DNA of 64,000 nt from Muriicola sp041358175 (GTDB lineage Bacteria > Bacteroidota > Bacteroidia > Flavobacteriales > Flavobacteriaceae): the NCBI RefSeq assembly GCF_041358175.1, contig NZ_JBGKBE010000001.1:434001-498000 (forward strand). The letters are read 5' to 3'. Position 1 is the first letter of the stretch. Each line of letters begins with the position of its first letter. The translations under genes were made by a program, and so were the position numbers. Under the pieces are notes generated by a model. It made no database searches and was not told the DNA's origin. It was given only the letters and a program-made list of their open reading frames with translations. Shown here piece after piece: positions 42,582 through 50,401 of the stretch.

Positions 42582-43559
42582 ATGAAACACTTATCTCTGC
42601 TATTGCTGACCCTTTTACTGATTTCTTGTAATGACGGGCCCAAAAAGAAGTACAAACCAGGATCAATCGGGGCAATCAATAGCCTGGGTGTCGTGATCAG
42701 TAACGAATTGTGGGAAGGCGCTGTAGGGGACAAACTAAGAGAGCACTTCGCAGCCCCTGTTGTAGGTCTTACCTGGGAAGAGCCTTTATTTAGCCTGGAA
42801 CAAATGCCACAAAAGGTTTTTACGGGTACAACCAGGTACCGAAGAGCCGTATTGTTTGTTGATCTGGACACGGTAAACGTTGCACATATTAAAACGGATC
42901 TCTACGCTGCGCCACAGGAAATTGGGGTCATAAAAGGCAGGACACAGGAGGAACTCATCAACAATATAGAGTCTCATGCAGATGAGATTATTGCAGCTAT
43001 AAAAGGTATGGAGCTGGAAGAAACCCAGAAACGTTTCCTACGCTCGTTGAATAAAGATAAGATCTTAGAGGAAAAGTTTGGAGTGACACTCCGACTCCCA
43101 TCCATATATAAAATGGGAAAACAGGAGGATAATTTTGTTTGGATTGACAGAGAAATTCAAAAAGGAAGTATGAATATCATCGCGTATGAAATCCCCTGGA
43201 ACAGACTGAATAATGATTCAACTTTGGTAACCGACTTTATTCGGATGCGGGATTCAATAGGGGAGAAATACATCCCCGGGCCTGACGTGAGGAATAAGAA
43301 AACCTACATGACCACGGAAGATGCCTTTGCCCCACATTTTTTTGAAACAGAAATTGACGGACATAAAACGCTGGAAGCCAGAAGTATCTGGGATATTGAG
43401 AACTATCCCATGGCAGGGCCGTTTTTAACCTTTGTCATCGATGATGAACAAAACAACAGGAAACTTGTTGTGGAGGGCTTTACGTTTGCCCCGGCCACCA
43501 ACAAAAGAGACTATATGTTTGAACTGGAGGCGATCCTGAGGACTATCAAGTTCAAATAG
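42582..43559 (+). CDS. DUF4837-type lipoprotein
   Basis: Predicted lipoprotein of unknown function, 325 residues. The signal sequence LLLLTLLLISCNDG places the lipidated cysteine near residue 16. The mature part shows DUF4837-like segments: GAINSLGVVISNELWEG near the N-terminus, the EEPLFSLEQMPQ stretch, and a mixed alpha/beta body ending in FELEAILRTIKF. It follows the lytic transglycosylase by 40 bp and ends at a strong terminator, so the two form an operon and may act together at the cell wall. Family name recalled from similar flavobacterial proteins. Confidence 0.75.
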   Translation: MKHLSLLLLTLLLISCNDGPKKKYKPGSIGAINSLGVVISNELWEGAVGDKLREHFAAPVVGLTWEEPLFSLEQMPQKVFTGTTRYRRAVLFVDLDTVNVAHIKTDLYAAPQEIGVIKGRTQEELINNIESHADEIIAAIKGMELEETQKRFLRSLNKDKILEEKFGVTLRLPSIYKMGKQEDNFVWIDREIQKGSMNIIAYEIPWNRLNNDSTLVTDFIRMRDSIGEKYIPGPDVRNKKTYMTTEDAFAPHFFETEIDGHKTLEARSIWDIENYPMAGPFLTFVIDDEQNNRKLVVEGFTFAPATNKRDYMFELEAILRTIKFK

Positions 43560-43572
43560 TACCTGGAAGACA

Positions 43573-43608
43573 AAAAAAAGCGCTTTCAATTTTGAAAGCG
43601 CTTTTTTT
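43573..43608. terminator. Rho-independent terminator, bidirectional
   Basis: Near-perfect palindrome built on AAAGCGCTTTCAA and its complement, flanked by A and T runs. It lies between the convergent DUF4837 gene and the first small membrane-protein gene. Confidence 0.93.
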
Positions 43609-43615
43609 ATTTCCT

Positions 43616-43786
43616 TTAATCGAAGGCAAAACCGGTTGACAGCCTGAAAATAAAGGCATACATGGTTATAAGCCATAGTGCAAAACAGAACCAGGAAAAA
43701 GCCTTAAAATACTTCTTAAGGAACATATTTCTCCAATTCCTGAATGCGTCAATATAAATTTCTTTTACGAGTAAAATTTTCTGCAT
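43616..43786 (-). CDS. Small single-helix membrane protein, copy 1
   Basis: A 56-residue frame starting MQKILLVKEIYIDAF and ending IFRLSTGFAFD, with one hydrophobic helix around residues 30-48 (SWFCFALWLITMYAFIF). A neighbouring gene on the same strand (43993-44163) encodes a protein of the same length with 31 of 56 residues identical by my count, which strongly supports both as real genes. The tryptophan-aromatic patch (S/T)WFC and the C-terminal TGFAFD are conserved between them. It may belong to the small flavobacterial family DUF6747, but I cannot confirm that. Function unknown. The stop codon is 7 bases from a terminator. Confidence 0.75.
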   Translation of the reverse strand: MQKILLVKEIYIDAFRNWRNMFLKKYFKAFSWFCFALWLITMYAFIFRLSTGFAFD

Positions 43787-43947
43787 ATCCCTGCCATTTA
43801 GTGTTTATCCTAAGGCAAAGATCAAGTTATGAACGGATTCTATTGTAATAAATAGACTAAGGACACATAAATCGGATTACTTAAAAAATCCCACAGCCCG
43901 GGCTCTTTTAACAGTATGCTTTGTCCGTTATATGGTAATAAAATAAA

Positions 43948-43975
43948 AAAACACGATCCATAGACCGTGTTTTTA
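43948..43975 (-). terminator. Rho-independent terminator after small membrane-protein copy 2
   Basis: Stem AAAAACACG / CGTGTTTTT (43948-43956 / 43967-43975) followed on the minus strand by a T-rich tract, 17 bases past the stop of copy 2. It shows the two small genes are separate transcription units. Confidence 0.82.
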
Positions 43976-43992
43976 CAAAAGAATTGGGTTGG

Positions 43993-44163
43993 TTAATCGA
44001 AGGCGAAACCTGTAGCTACTCTGAAAATGAAAGCATAAAGGACAATCACTAAACAGGCAAGGCAAAACCAGGTAAAAATCTTAAAGAGGTTTCTTATAAA
44101 AAATGACCCCAGATTTTTAAAGGCTTCCAGGTAAATTTCCTTAATGAGTAAAAGGTGTTTCAT
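43993..44163 (-). CDS. Small single-helix membrane protein, copy 2
   Basis: A 56-residue frame, MKHLLLIKEIYLEAF at the start and IFRVATGFAFD at the end, paralogous to the gene at 43616-43786. One hydrophobic helix (TWFCLACLVIVLYAFIF) is preceded by a basic, amphipathic N-terminus, suggesting an inner-membrane protein. It has its own terminator and lies 222 bp downstream of the OmpA-family gene's stop, with that gene's terminator between. Function unknown; DUF6747 membership is possible but unverified. Confidence 0.75.
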   Translation of the reverse strand: MKHLLLIKEIYLEAFKNLGSFFIRNLFKIFTWFCLACLVIVLYAFIFRVATGFAFD

Positions 44164-44325
44164 ATGGTGAGGTTTAGGTGAACTATTTTATGGTAATAAC
44201 TGTGAATACTAAAAGAACGTATTCAGGCAGATCTAATTTGTTGTATACCCGTCAAAAGATGTTGAGAACTAACAAATGGAATGGGGAGAGCTTATAAAAA
44301 TTTTATTAAAATCAGGTTAGATTAT

Positions 44326-44354
44326 AAAAAAACCACCTGCATTACTGCAAGTGG
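44326..44354 (-). terminator. Rho-independent terminator of the OmpA-family gene
   Basis: On the minus strand CCACTTGCA gtaa TGCAGGTGG forms a 9-bp stem (one T-G pair) followed by seven T residues. It is about 30 bases past the OmpA-family stop codon. Confidence 0.85.
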
Positions 44355-44385
44355 CTAGTTGGTAGGTTAGTTCTACAGGTATTAA

Positions 44386-47181
44386 TTACATATTTACTAT
44401 AATAAATTCAGATCGTCTGTTGAGCTGGTGTTGGGCACTAGTACATCGAATACTGCCATCACACCCATTAAGGAGTCGTTCTTCCCCATACCCAATAGCA
44501 CTTTCAATTCGTTTTGGATCAATTCCCTGGGAAATGATATAATCTCTGGTTGATTTAGCCCTCCTGTCTGAGAGGTATTTGTTGTAGGCGGCTTTACCCC
44601 TGCTATCTGTATGAGACTCGATTTTGATCACCATCGTTGGGTTTTCCTTCATTACGGTTACTAATCTGTCTAATTCCTCGCCTGCATCTTTTCTTATATT
44701 GTATTTGTCAAAATCGAAATAGATCATATCCAATTTGATCTTTTTGATCCCTTCTTCCATCACGACAAGCTCCTCAAGTCTATCGAGGGTAACTTCAACA
44801 TTGATGACCTCGTTCTCTTTTGTAGGGACATTCATAACCACTTCGGAATAGCCTTCTTTATTGGTTTTAACTGTATATTTCGTATGGCTGTCAAGATCTT
44901 CAAAAACGAAACTACCATCCTTATCTGACACGACTTCTTTCAGTTTAATATTATTCTCATCCAACAGTGTCACAAGGGCTTCTGGCATAACTTCTCCTGT
45001 AACCAGGTCAGTAATCACCCCCTCTATAGCGTTGAGGTTGAGTTCCTCCGGCATAAGCTTCGAAAAAGAGTAAATATCATCATCTCCTTTTCCTCCCCGC
45101 CTGTTGGAAGCAAAGAAACCTCTCTGGGTAGCCTCATCCACGATATATGAAAAGTCGTCTTTCTTTCCATTGATGGGCTTGCCCATATTCTTTACTTGTT
45201 CAAACCCTTCCTCTTCTGAAAAAGCCACTTCGTAGACGTCTAATCCGCCCAGTCCTATGTGTCCGTTAGAAGAAAAGTACAATTTCCTATCGGTAATAAA
45301 AGGGAACATTTCCTTGCGCTCTGTGTTGATCTCCGGCCCCAGATTACGGGGTTCTGAAAAGTTTCCGTCCTCATACACATCTACTACAAAAAGATCTGTT
45401 TCACCAAGACTGCCGGGACGATCAGAAACAAAGTACAGTTTTTTCCCATCCGGGCTCAGGGCCGGATGGCCCGTTGAAAATTCGTCACTGTTAAAGGGAA
45501 GTTCGGTGGCCTCTGTCCAGTTGCCATCTACCTTCCTTGATCTGTAAATTTTTAGATTGTTTACCCCGTTTTTATCTCTTTTTAATTTCTTACCGTAATT
45601 ATTTCGGGTAAAGTACATGGTGGCATTATCGGGGGAAAAGGCAACAGATGCCTCATGGTATTTGGTGTTGATTTTTTTAGAGAACTTTATAGCGTCTTTC
45701 ACTTCCTGTGATTCCTTATTTACTTTGGCCACATAAAGATCGAGATAAGGCTGATCATTCCATTTATACCGTCTGGTACTAAAAAATGATGAGTCCATTG
45801 CCGAAGCAAAAACAAGCTGGTCCTCATTGTAAAACATAGGGGAAAAATCGGAATATTCAGAATTGGTCGCCACATTGCGTAGTGTATATTCCTGTTCCGT
45901 ATCTAAGATATTATCCAGCACTTTTTCCTTAGGGGTGGTTCGTGGATCATCTACTGTATATCGCATCCCTTCCTTCTTCACCCGGCGGTCATATATACGC
46001 ATCAGGCGTTTTGCCCTGGAATATTTTCCAGTACCCTTAAGGCTGTGGGCGTATTTAAAGATATTTTCATTGCTTATCTCATTCTGATATTTAGTGTACA
46101 GTATATCATACCAATAATAAGCCCTTTCCATATTGGTGTTGAAATAATGGGAATCACCCGCTTTCTGGATGATTTCATAGGTATAATTTTCTTCGTTGTT
46201 GGAAAGGTACTGTTCGTAGAGTTCAGCGGCTTCAGCATACCACATCTTATCAAAATAAGAATCTGCTTTTTGCAACAATTTTGCAGGTGGGTCCTTGGAA
46301 ACGAATTGTTTCTTTGATTTTAAATTCTTACTGACCGTCTTTTCCGGACCATTGTTGTTGATAACCCGCTGCATAGTTACTTCCATGTTGGAGGAAATTG
46401 GCGCCGGAATATGCATTATCCACATCTTGCCCTTGTATTTCCCATCAAGCCGGTTCTGGGCGGCGTTTAATACAGGTTTCCAATCAGCATTACTGGCCAA
46501 ATAAACGTAGGATAACTTTGTTTCCGGATGAAGTACTGTCTGGGCATTAATTCCCTTTGCCCGCAATGTGCCAACGAATTTCGATACGTTGTTTTGATCC
46601 CCAAATACTCCGGCAATTGCATAGTAGCCTCCCTGAAGAGTATTTAATTCTTTAATGGTTCTGGAAGCGATTGAAGATTTTTTAGCTGCCTTGAGAAATA
46701 GGTTGTGTGTATTTATTTCGGCAACCTTGTGTGTTGACGGGAATTCATTTTTTAAAGCGGGTGGAGTATTGTTATTTCCCTCCACGTGCAGGATCCACAT
46801 CTTTTTTTCGTAGGTTTTATCCAGGTAGAATTCGATGGCCTGCTCTCCCGAATTAAAGCGGTTGAGATACACATAATGCATCCCACTTTGAGAATCTTTG
46901 TATACCTCGGCGGCGAAATTTGTTTTTCTGAGCGAGTTCGCAAAAGATTGAGCGTTGCTGGAAACCCCAAAGACTCCTGCAACCATGTAATACCCTGAAG
47001 CTATGACCGAGTTGGCAGGAATGGATTTCGTGGCGATTTTATGGTACTTTGCTTTATCGGCGAATGCTTCAAAGGCAGAAACCCGGTCTGAATTTATCTC
47101 CGGATTAGGAGTTAGTCCATGGGAACTGCCTATGCCAGCTAAAAGCAAGATGATTAATAAGCAAAAATATTTGAATTGCAT
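44386..47181 (-). CDS. PorE-like OmpA-family protein with two N-terminal SPOR-like modules
   Basis: Predicted periplasmic/outer-membrane protein tethering an envelope complex to peptidoglycan; its architecture matches PorE of the T9SS. From the chosen ATG (47181, signal peptide FKYFCLLIILLLAGIGSSHG; the frame runs 31 codons further up) it has 931 residues. Order: two related SPOR-like modules (about 58-130 and 182-257, each with GYY, YVYL and KMWI); a TPR-like helical region (about 290-420); PD40/beta-propeller repeats (FSPDNATMYFTRNN, LSPDGKKLYFVSDRPG); a carboxypeptidase-regulatory-like domain (IEGVITDLVTGEVMPEALVT); and a C-terminal OmpA domain (IYFDFDKYNIRKDAG, ESHTDSRG, LSDRRAKST). The SPOR-like pair is an unusual addition shared with the SprD-like protein. 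Confidence 0.88.
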   Translation of the reverse strand: MQFKYFCLLIILLLAGIGSSHGLTPNPEINSDRVSAFEAFADKAKYHKIATKSIPANSVIASGYYMVAGVFGVSSNAQSFANSLRKTNFAAEVYKDSQSGMHYVYLNRFNSGEQAIEFYLDKTYEKKMWILHVEGNNNTPPALKNEFPSTHKVAEINTHNLFLKAAKKSSIASRTIKELNTLQGGYYAIAGVFGDQNNVSKFVGTLRAKGINAQTVLHPETKLSYVYLASNADWKPVLNAAQNRLDGKYKGKMWIMHIPAPISSNMEVTMQRVINNNGPEKTVSKNLKSKKQFVSKDPPAKLLQKADSYFDKMWYAEAAELYEQYLSNNEENYTYEIIQKAGDSHYFNTNMERAYYWYDILYTKYQNEISNENIFKYAHSLKGTGKYSRAKRLMRIYDRRVKKEGMRYTVDDPRTTPKEKVLDNILDTEQEYTLRNVATNSEYSDFSPMFYNEDQLVFASAMDSSFFSTRRYKWNDQPYLDLYVAKVNKESQEVKDAIKFSKKINTKYHEASVAFSPDNATMYFTRNNYGKKLKRDKNGVNNLKIYRSRKVDGNWTEATELPFNSDEFSTGHPALSPDGKKLYFVSDRPGSLGETDLFVVDVYEDGNFSEPRNLGPEINTERKEMFPFITDRKLYFSSNGHIGLGGLDVYEVAFSEEEGFEQVKNMGKPINGKKDDFSYIVDEATQRGFFASNRRGGKGDDDIYSFSKLMPEELNLNAIEGVITDLVTGEVMPEALVTLLDENNIKLKEVVSDKDGSFVFEDLDSHTKYTVKTNKEGYSEVVMNVPTKENEVINVEVTLDRLEELVVMEEGIKKIKLDMIYFDFDKYNIRKDAGEELDRLVTVMKENPTMVIKIESHTDSRGKAAYNKYLSDRRAKSTRDYIISQGIDPKRIESAIGYGEERLLNGCDGSIRCTSAQHQLNRRSEFIIVNM

Positions 47182-47583
47182 TTGTGTATTATCCCCTTTA
47201 CATGCCTTATTCAAAGACAATTTATTCTGGTTTTTGTGAAATTCTTTACGGGATTTGGTAATACCCCATTTCATAACGCCGAATTTATGGGTTCTAATGC
47301 TAGAGGATTACTTTTTGTTGTGAAACAGATGTTTTTTGTCGTGTATCTCCATTATATGTGGCTTTAAGAGAAGTAGATCCGATAATTTTGGAGGGATCAG
47401 ACAATAAAAAAGAATAGAAAGGCAAAACGTAAATGAGGCTGGAAGAAAATTAAAAATATACCTTACAGTATATAATTAAAATAATGAAATTGGTTGATTT
47501 TAAAGGAATTACTTCTGGAATATGGAGTATTAAATAAAAAAAGCATCTGTAAGGATGCTTCTTCTATTGTTTGTATTTTAAAA
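47182..47583. other. 402-bp intergenic region upstream of the OmpA-family gene
   Basis: Apart from the tatA terminator at 47534-47560 I see no gene or clear motif. The AT-rich sequence next to the OmpA start probably holds its promoter. CAAAGACA (minus-strand TGTCTTTG, 47212-47219) is one base from a -7 box. The alternative longer OmpA frame would use bases up to 47274. Confidence 0.5.
47534..47560 (-). terminator. Rho-independent terminator of tatA
   Basis: AAGCATC (47541-47547) / GATGCTT (47554-47560) with a six-base loop; on the minus strand the stem is followed by a T-rich tract. It lies 23 bases after the tatA stop. Confidence 0.82.
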
Positions 47584-47766
47584 CTAGTCTTTTTTCTCCT
47601 CTAATTTGTCATCTTCTTTAGAGGCGTCTTTGAATTCTTTAATTCCGCTTCCCAATCCCCGCATTAATTCAGGAATCTTTTTTCCGCCGAATAATAATAG
47701 TACCAGGACTACAATAACGGCTATTTGCCAGGGGCCAATGGCCAGAAAAGGTATTGATAAGATCAT
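47584..47766 (-). CDS. tatA: Sec-independent translocase protein TatA
   Basis: Pore-forming component of the twin-arginine translocase, which exports folded proteins across the inner membrane. The 60-residue product has a hydrophobic helix (about 10-26, WQIAVIVVLVLLLFGG), the conserved hinge FGGKKIPELMRGLGSGIKEF, and an acidic/basic tail ending KLEEKKD. No tatC or tatB lies nearby. It is a single-gene unit with its own -7 box and terminator. Confidence 0.93.
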   Translation of the reverse strand: MILSIPFLAIGPWQIAVIVVLVLLLFGGKKIPELMRGLGSGIKEFKDASKEDDKLEEKKD

Positions 47767-47787
47767 TGCATTATTTTATAAGGTAAA

Positions 47788-47795
47788 CAAAGGTA
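47788..47795 (-). promoter_or_regulatory. -7 box (TACCTTTG) upstream of tatA
   Basis: Exact TAnnTTTG on the minus strand, ending 21 bases before the ATG; the same 8-mer as at folB. No -33 TTG at the expected spacing. Confidence 0.45.
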
Positions 47796-47953
47796 GTAAA
47801 AATCTTAATAGACTTATTGGATATCAAACGTTAAGATTTTGGTTTAATTGCTTAGCCTTAGCTGTCGGAACGAATTTGGTATGTAAATTATATAAACGAT
47901 TTCACCTTAAGGCAAATTTATGATTCTTCTGTGCTGATATTCAATTCGAAATG

Positions 47954-47961
47954 TATCTTTG
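47954..47961 (+). promoter_or_regulatory. -7 box (TATCTTTG) abutting the M23 peptidase start
   Basis: Exact TAnnTTTG ending six bases before the ATG at 47968, suggesting a leaderless or near-leaderless mRNA. It also argues against the in-frame TTG at 47959 as the start. Confidence 0.4.
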
Positions 47962-47967
47962 TGTGCA

Positions 47968-48837
47968 ATGGAGAAAAAAGGTAAAAAACGCAAAGAAATA
48001 AAGCGGAAGTTACTTCATAAGTACCGCCTCGTAATCCTTAATGAAAGCACATTTGAAGAAAAAATATCCTTCAAACTGAGTCGGCTTAACGTTTTTATTA
48101 CGGGTACCTTATTTATCATTGTCCTTATCGGCCTTACAACACTTCTCATTGCCTTTACTCCACTTCGGGAATATATTCCGGGCTATTCTTCAACCCGACT
48201 AAAAAAACAAGCGACTGAGCTTACCTATAAAACGGATTCCCTGGTCAATGTCCTTAATTATACTAATCGGTATTTGGAAAATATCAGAATGGTGTTAAGA
48301 GGGGATGTTGAAAACAATGAAATGAACAGGGATTCTTTGTTTGAACAGTTTAAAATTGATCCTTCAACGATTGATCTTTCTCCCATAAAGGAAGATTCTA
48401 TCCTAAGGGCGCAAGTGGCTCTCGAAGATAAATACAATTTGTTTCAAAGAAATATCAGCAGCGGAAACCTCGTCCTGTTCTCACCTGTTTCCGGTGTTGT
48501 TTCTGAGGGCTACAATGCCGAAAAGAAACACTTTGCAGTGGATATAGTAGCAGAGAAGGACGCCCCGGTCAAGGCTGTTGCTAATGGCACAGTTATATTT
48601 TCAGAATGGACGATCGGGACCGGATATGTAATTATTATGGAGCATGAAGAAGGGTTACTTTCAGTTTATAAACATAATGGATCTCTAAGCAAGGAGCAGG
48701 GTGAAATTGTCCGGGCAGGAGAGGTGATTGCCTCCGTAGGAAATACGGGGGAATTGACAACCGGACCCCATTTGCATTTCGAGCTTTGGAATAATGGCAA
48801 TCCCGTAAATCCTTCAGATTACATAGATTTCAATTAA
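47968..48837 (+). CDS. M23-family (LytM) metallopeptidase, membrane-anchored
   Basis: Predicted murein endopeptidase or regulator of septal hydrolases. The 289-residue protein has a basic N-terminus (KKGKKRKEIKRKLLHKYR), one membrane helix (about 45-66), a short coiled coil (about 80-150) and a C-terminal LytM domain. Zinc ligands are visible as HFAVDIVAEKDAPVKA (HxxxD) and GPHLHFELW (HxH), so the site looks intact. The first histidine of the HxxxD motif follows SEGYNAEKK, as in active members. It begins an operon with the GH3-family gene 5 bp downstream. Confidence 0.9.
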   Translation: MEKKGKKRKEIKRKLLHKYRLVILNESTFEEKISFKLSRLNVFITGTLFIIVLIGLTTLLIAFTPLREYIPGYSSTRLKKQATELTYKTDSLVNVLNYTNRYLENIRMVLRGDVENNEMNRDSLFEQFKIDPSTIDLSPIKEDSILRAQVALEDKYNLFQRNISSGNLVLFSPVSGVVSEGYNAEKKHFAVDIVAEKDAPVKAVANGTVIFSEWTIGTGYVIIMEHEEGLLSVYKHNGSLSKEQGEIVRAGEVIASVGNTGELTTGPHLHFELWNNGNPVNPSDYIDFN

Positions 48838-48842
48838 GGAGC

Positions 48843-50342
48843 ATGTCTTTAAAATCAGTTGCCGCCAGGATTTTCGCCGGAATTATTTTTAAAAGAACCC
48901 AAAAATGGGTTGAAAACCCGATAGAGACCCAGAAAAAGGTATTTAATGACCTTCTAAAAGAAGCAAAGAATACGAAGTTCGGATTAGATCACGAATTTAA
49001 AACAATCCGAAATCATTCCGACTTTGTACAGAAAGTCCCAATCAGGGATTATGAAGCGCTGAAAGGATATGTACAACAAGTTGTGGACGGGGAAAAAGAT
49101 ATTCTATGGCCCGGAAAACCAGCCTACTTTGCCAAAACAAGCGGAACTACCTCTGGTGCCAAATTTATTCCTATCACCAAAGCCTCCATTGAGCACCAGG
49201 TGGAAGCCTCCAGAAATGCCATTCTGAATTATATTCACGAAACAGGTCGCACATCTATAGTAGACGGCAAAATGATCTTTCTGCAGGGAAGTCCGGAACT
49301 GTCTGAAAAGAACGGCATTAAATTCGGACGTTTATCAGGGATCTCTGCCCATTATGTGCCTGCTTATCTCCAGAAAAACCGACTTCCAAGCTGGGAGACC
49401 AACTGCATAGAAGATTGGGAAACCAAGGTGGATAAAATTGTGGAGGAGACCATGGAGGAAGATATGAGGGTGATTGCCGGGATTCCTTCCTGGGTACAAA
49501 TGTATTTTGAAAGGTTAAAAGCAGTATCAGGAAAGAAGGTTGGGGATCTCTTTGAGAAGTTCGAACTATTTATCTACGGAGGGGTTAACTATGAACCCTA
49601 CCGGGCTGCCTTTGAAGAACTTATCGGCAGGAAGGTAGCAAGCATTGAGTTATTTCCTGCAAGCGAAGGCTTTTTTGCCTACCAGGACAGGCAGAATGAA
49701 AAAGGGATGCTTCTACTCCTGAATTCCGGGATATTTTACGAGTTTGTAAAGACTGATGAATTTTTTGAGGCCAATCCCAAAAGAATTACAATAGAAGATG
49801 TACAACTGGGCGTGAACTACGCCATGGTTATCTCCACAAACGCCGGTCTGTGGGCCTATGACCTTGGAGATACCGTTCAGTTTATTTCGCTAAAGCCTTA
49901 CAGAATCATTGTATCGGGAAGGATTAAACACTTTATCTCGGCTTTTGGAGAACACGTAATAGCCAAGGAAGTAGAATACGCCATGGAAGAGGCCATTAAA
50001 GAAACAGATGCCCAGGTACAAGAATTTTCTGTTGCCCCGCAAATAATCCCTGAAGGAAATGAACTGCCGTATCATGAATGGTTTATTGAGTTTGTAAAAA
50101 AGCCATCAGACATGAAAAAGTTTGCAATCTGCCTCGACCGTTCCCTTCAGGAGCAAAACAGTTATTACCTGGATCTTATACAGGGTAAAATTCTTCAGCC
50201 ATTAAAAATAACGTCCGTAAGAAAGGAAGGATTTAAGGCGTATATGAAATCTGTAGGCAAACTGGGAGGTCAGAATAAAGTTCAACGGCTATCCAACGAC
50301 AGGAAAGTAGCAGAGGGATTGGAGAAACAAAAGGAAAACTAG
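48843..50342 (+). CDS. GH3-family acyl-acid-amido-synthetase-like protein
   Basis: Member of the GH3 fold known from plant enzymes that adenylate a carboxylic acid and join it to an amino acid; the bacterial substrate is unknown. The 499 residues show the ATP-binding loop AKTSGTTSGAKFIPIT (about residue 97) and ELFPASEGFFAYQ (about 262). A YDLGDTVQF motif comes before the hinge (about 341), and VSGRIKHFISAFGEH marks the C-terminal cap. It is 5 bp after the LytM peptidase gene and upstream of the DUF6909-type gene, an arrangement that hints at cell-envelope or small-molecule metabolism. Confidence 0.9.
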   Translation: MSLKSVAARIFAGIIFKRTQKWVENPIETQKKVFNDLLKEAKNTKFGLDHEFKTIRNHSDFVQKVPIRDYEALKGYVQQVVDGEKDILWPGKPAYFAKTSGTTSGAKFIPITKASIEHQVEASRNAILNYIHETGRTSIVDGKMIFLQGSPELSEKNGIKFGRLSGISAHYVPAYLQKNRLPSWETNCIEDWETKVDKIVEETMEEDMRVIAGIPSWVQMYFERLKAVSGKKVGDLFEKFELFIYGGVNYEPYRAAFEELIGRKVASIELFPASEGFFAYQDRQNEKGMLLLLNSGIFYEFVKTDEFFEANPKRITIEDVQLGVNYAMVISTNAGLWAYDLGDTVQFISLKPYRIIVSGRIKHFISAFGEHVIAKEVEYAMEEAIKETDAQVQEFSVAPQIIPEGNELPYHEWFIEFVKKPSDMKKFAICLDRSLQEQNSYYLDLIQGKILQPLKITSVRKEGFKAYMKSVGKLGGQNKVQRLSNDRKVAEGLEKQKEN

Positions 50343-50386
50343 AACCTCCTACCCTAAAAATAGGCTTAAATCATCAATATAAAATG

Positions 50387-50394
50387 TATTTTTG
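50387..50394 (+). promoter_or_regulatory. -7 box (TATTTTTG) just before the DUF6909-type gene
   Basis: Exact TAnnTTTG ending seven bases before the ATG at 50402. It lies downstream of the other in-frame ATG (50384), which makes 50402 the more likely start. Confidence 0.45.
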
Positions 50395-50401
50395 CCTCAG
50401 A

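Noticed and set aside
46783..46788. CACGTG core in the OmpA-family gene as a parS site
   Set aside because: The flanks do not form the TGTT/AACA arms; only the six-base core is present.
47182..47274. 31-codon N-terminal extension of the OmpA-family protein
   Set aside because: The extension is charged and hides the signal peptide that starts at the chosen ATG.
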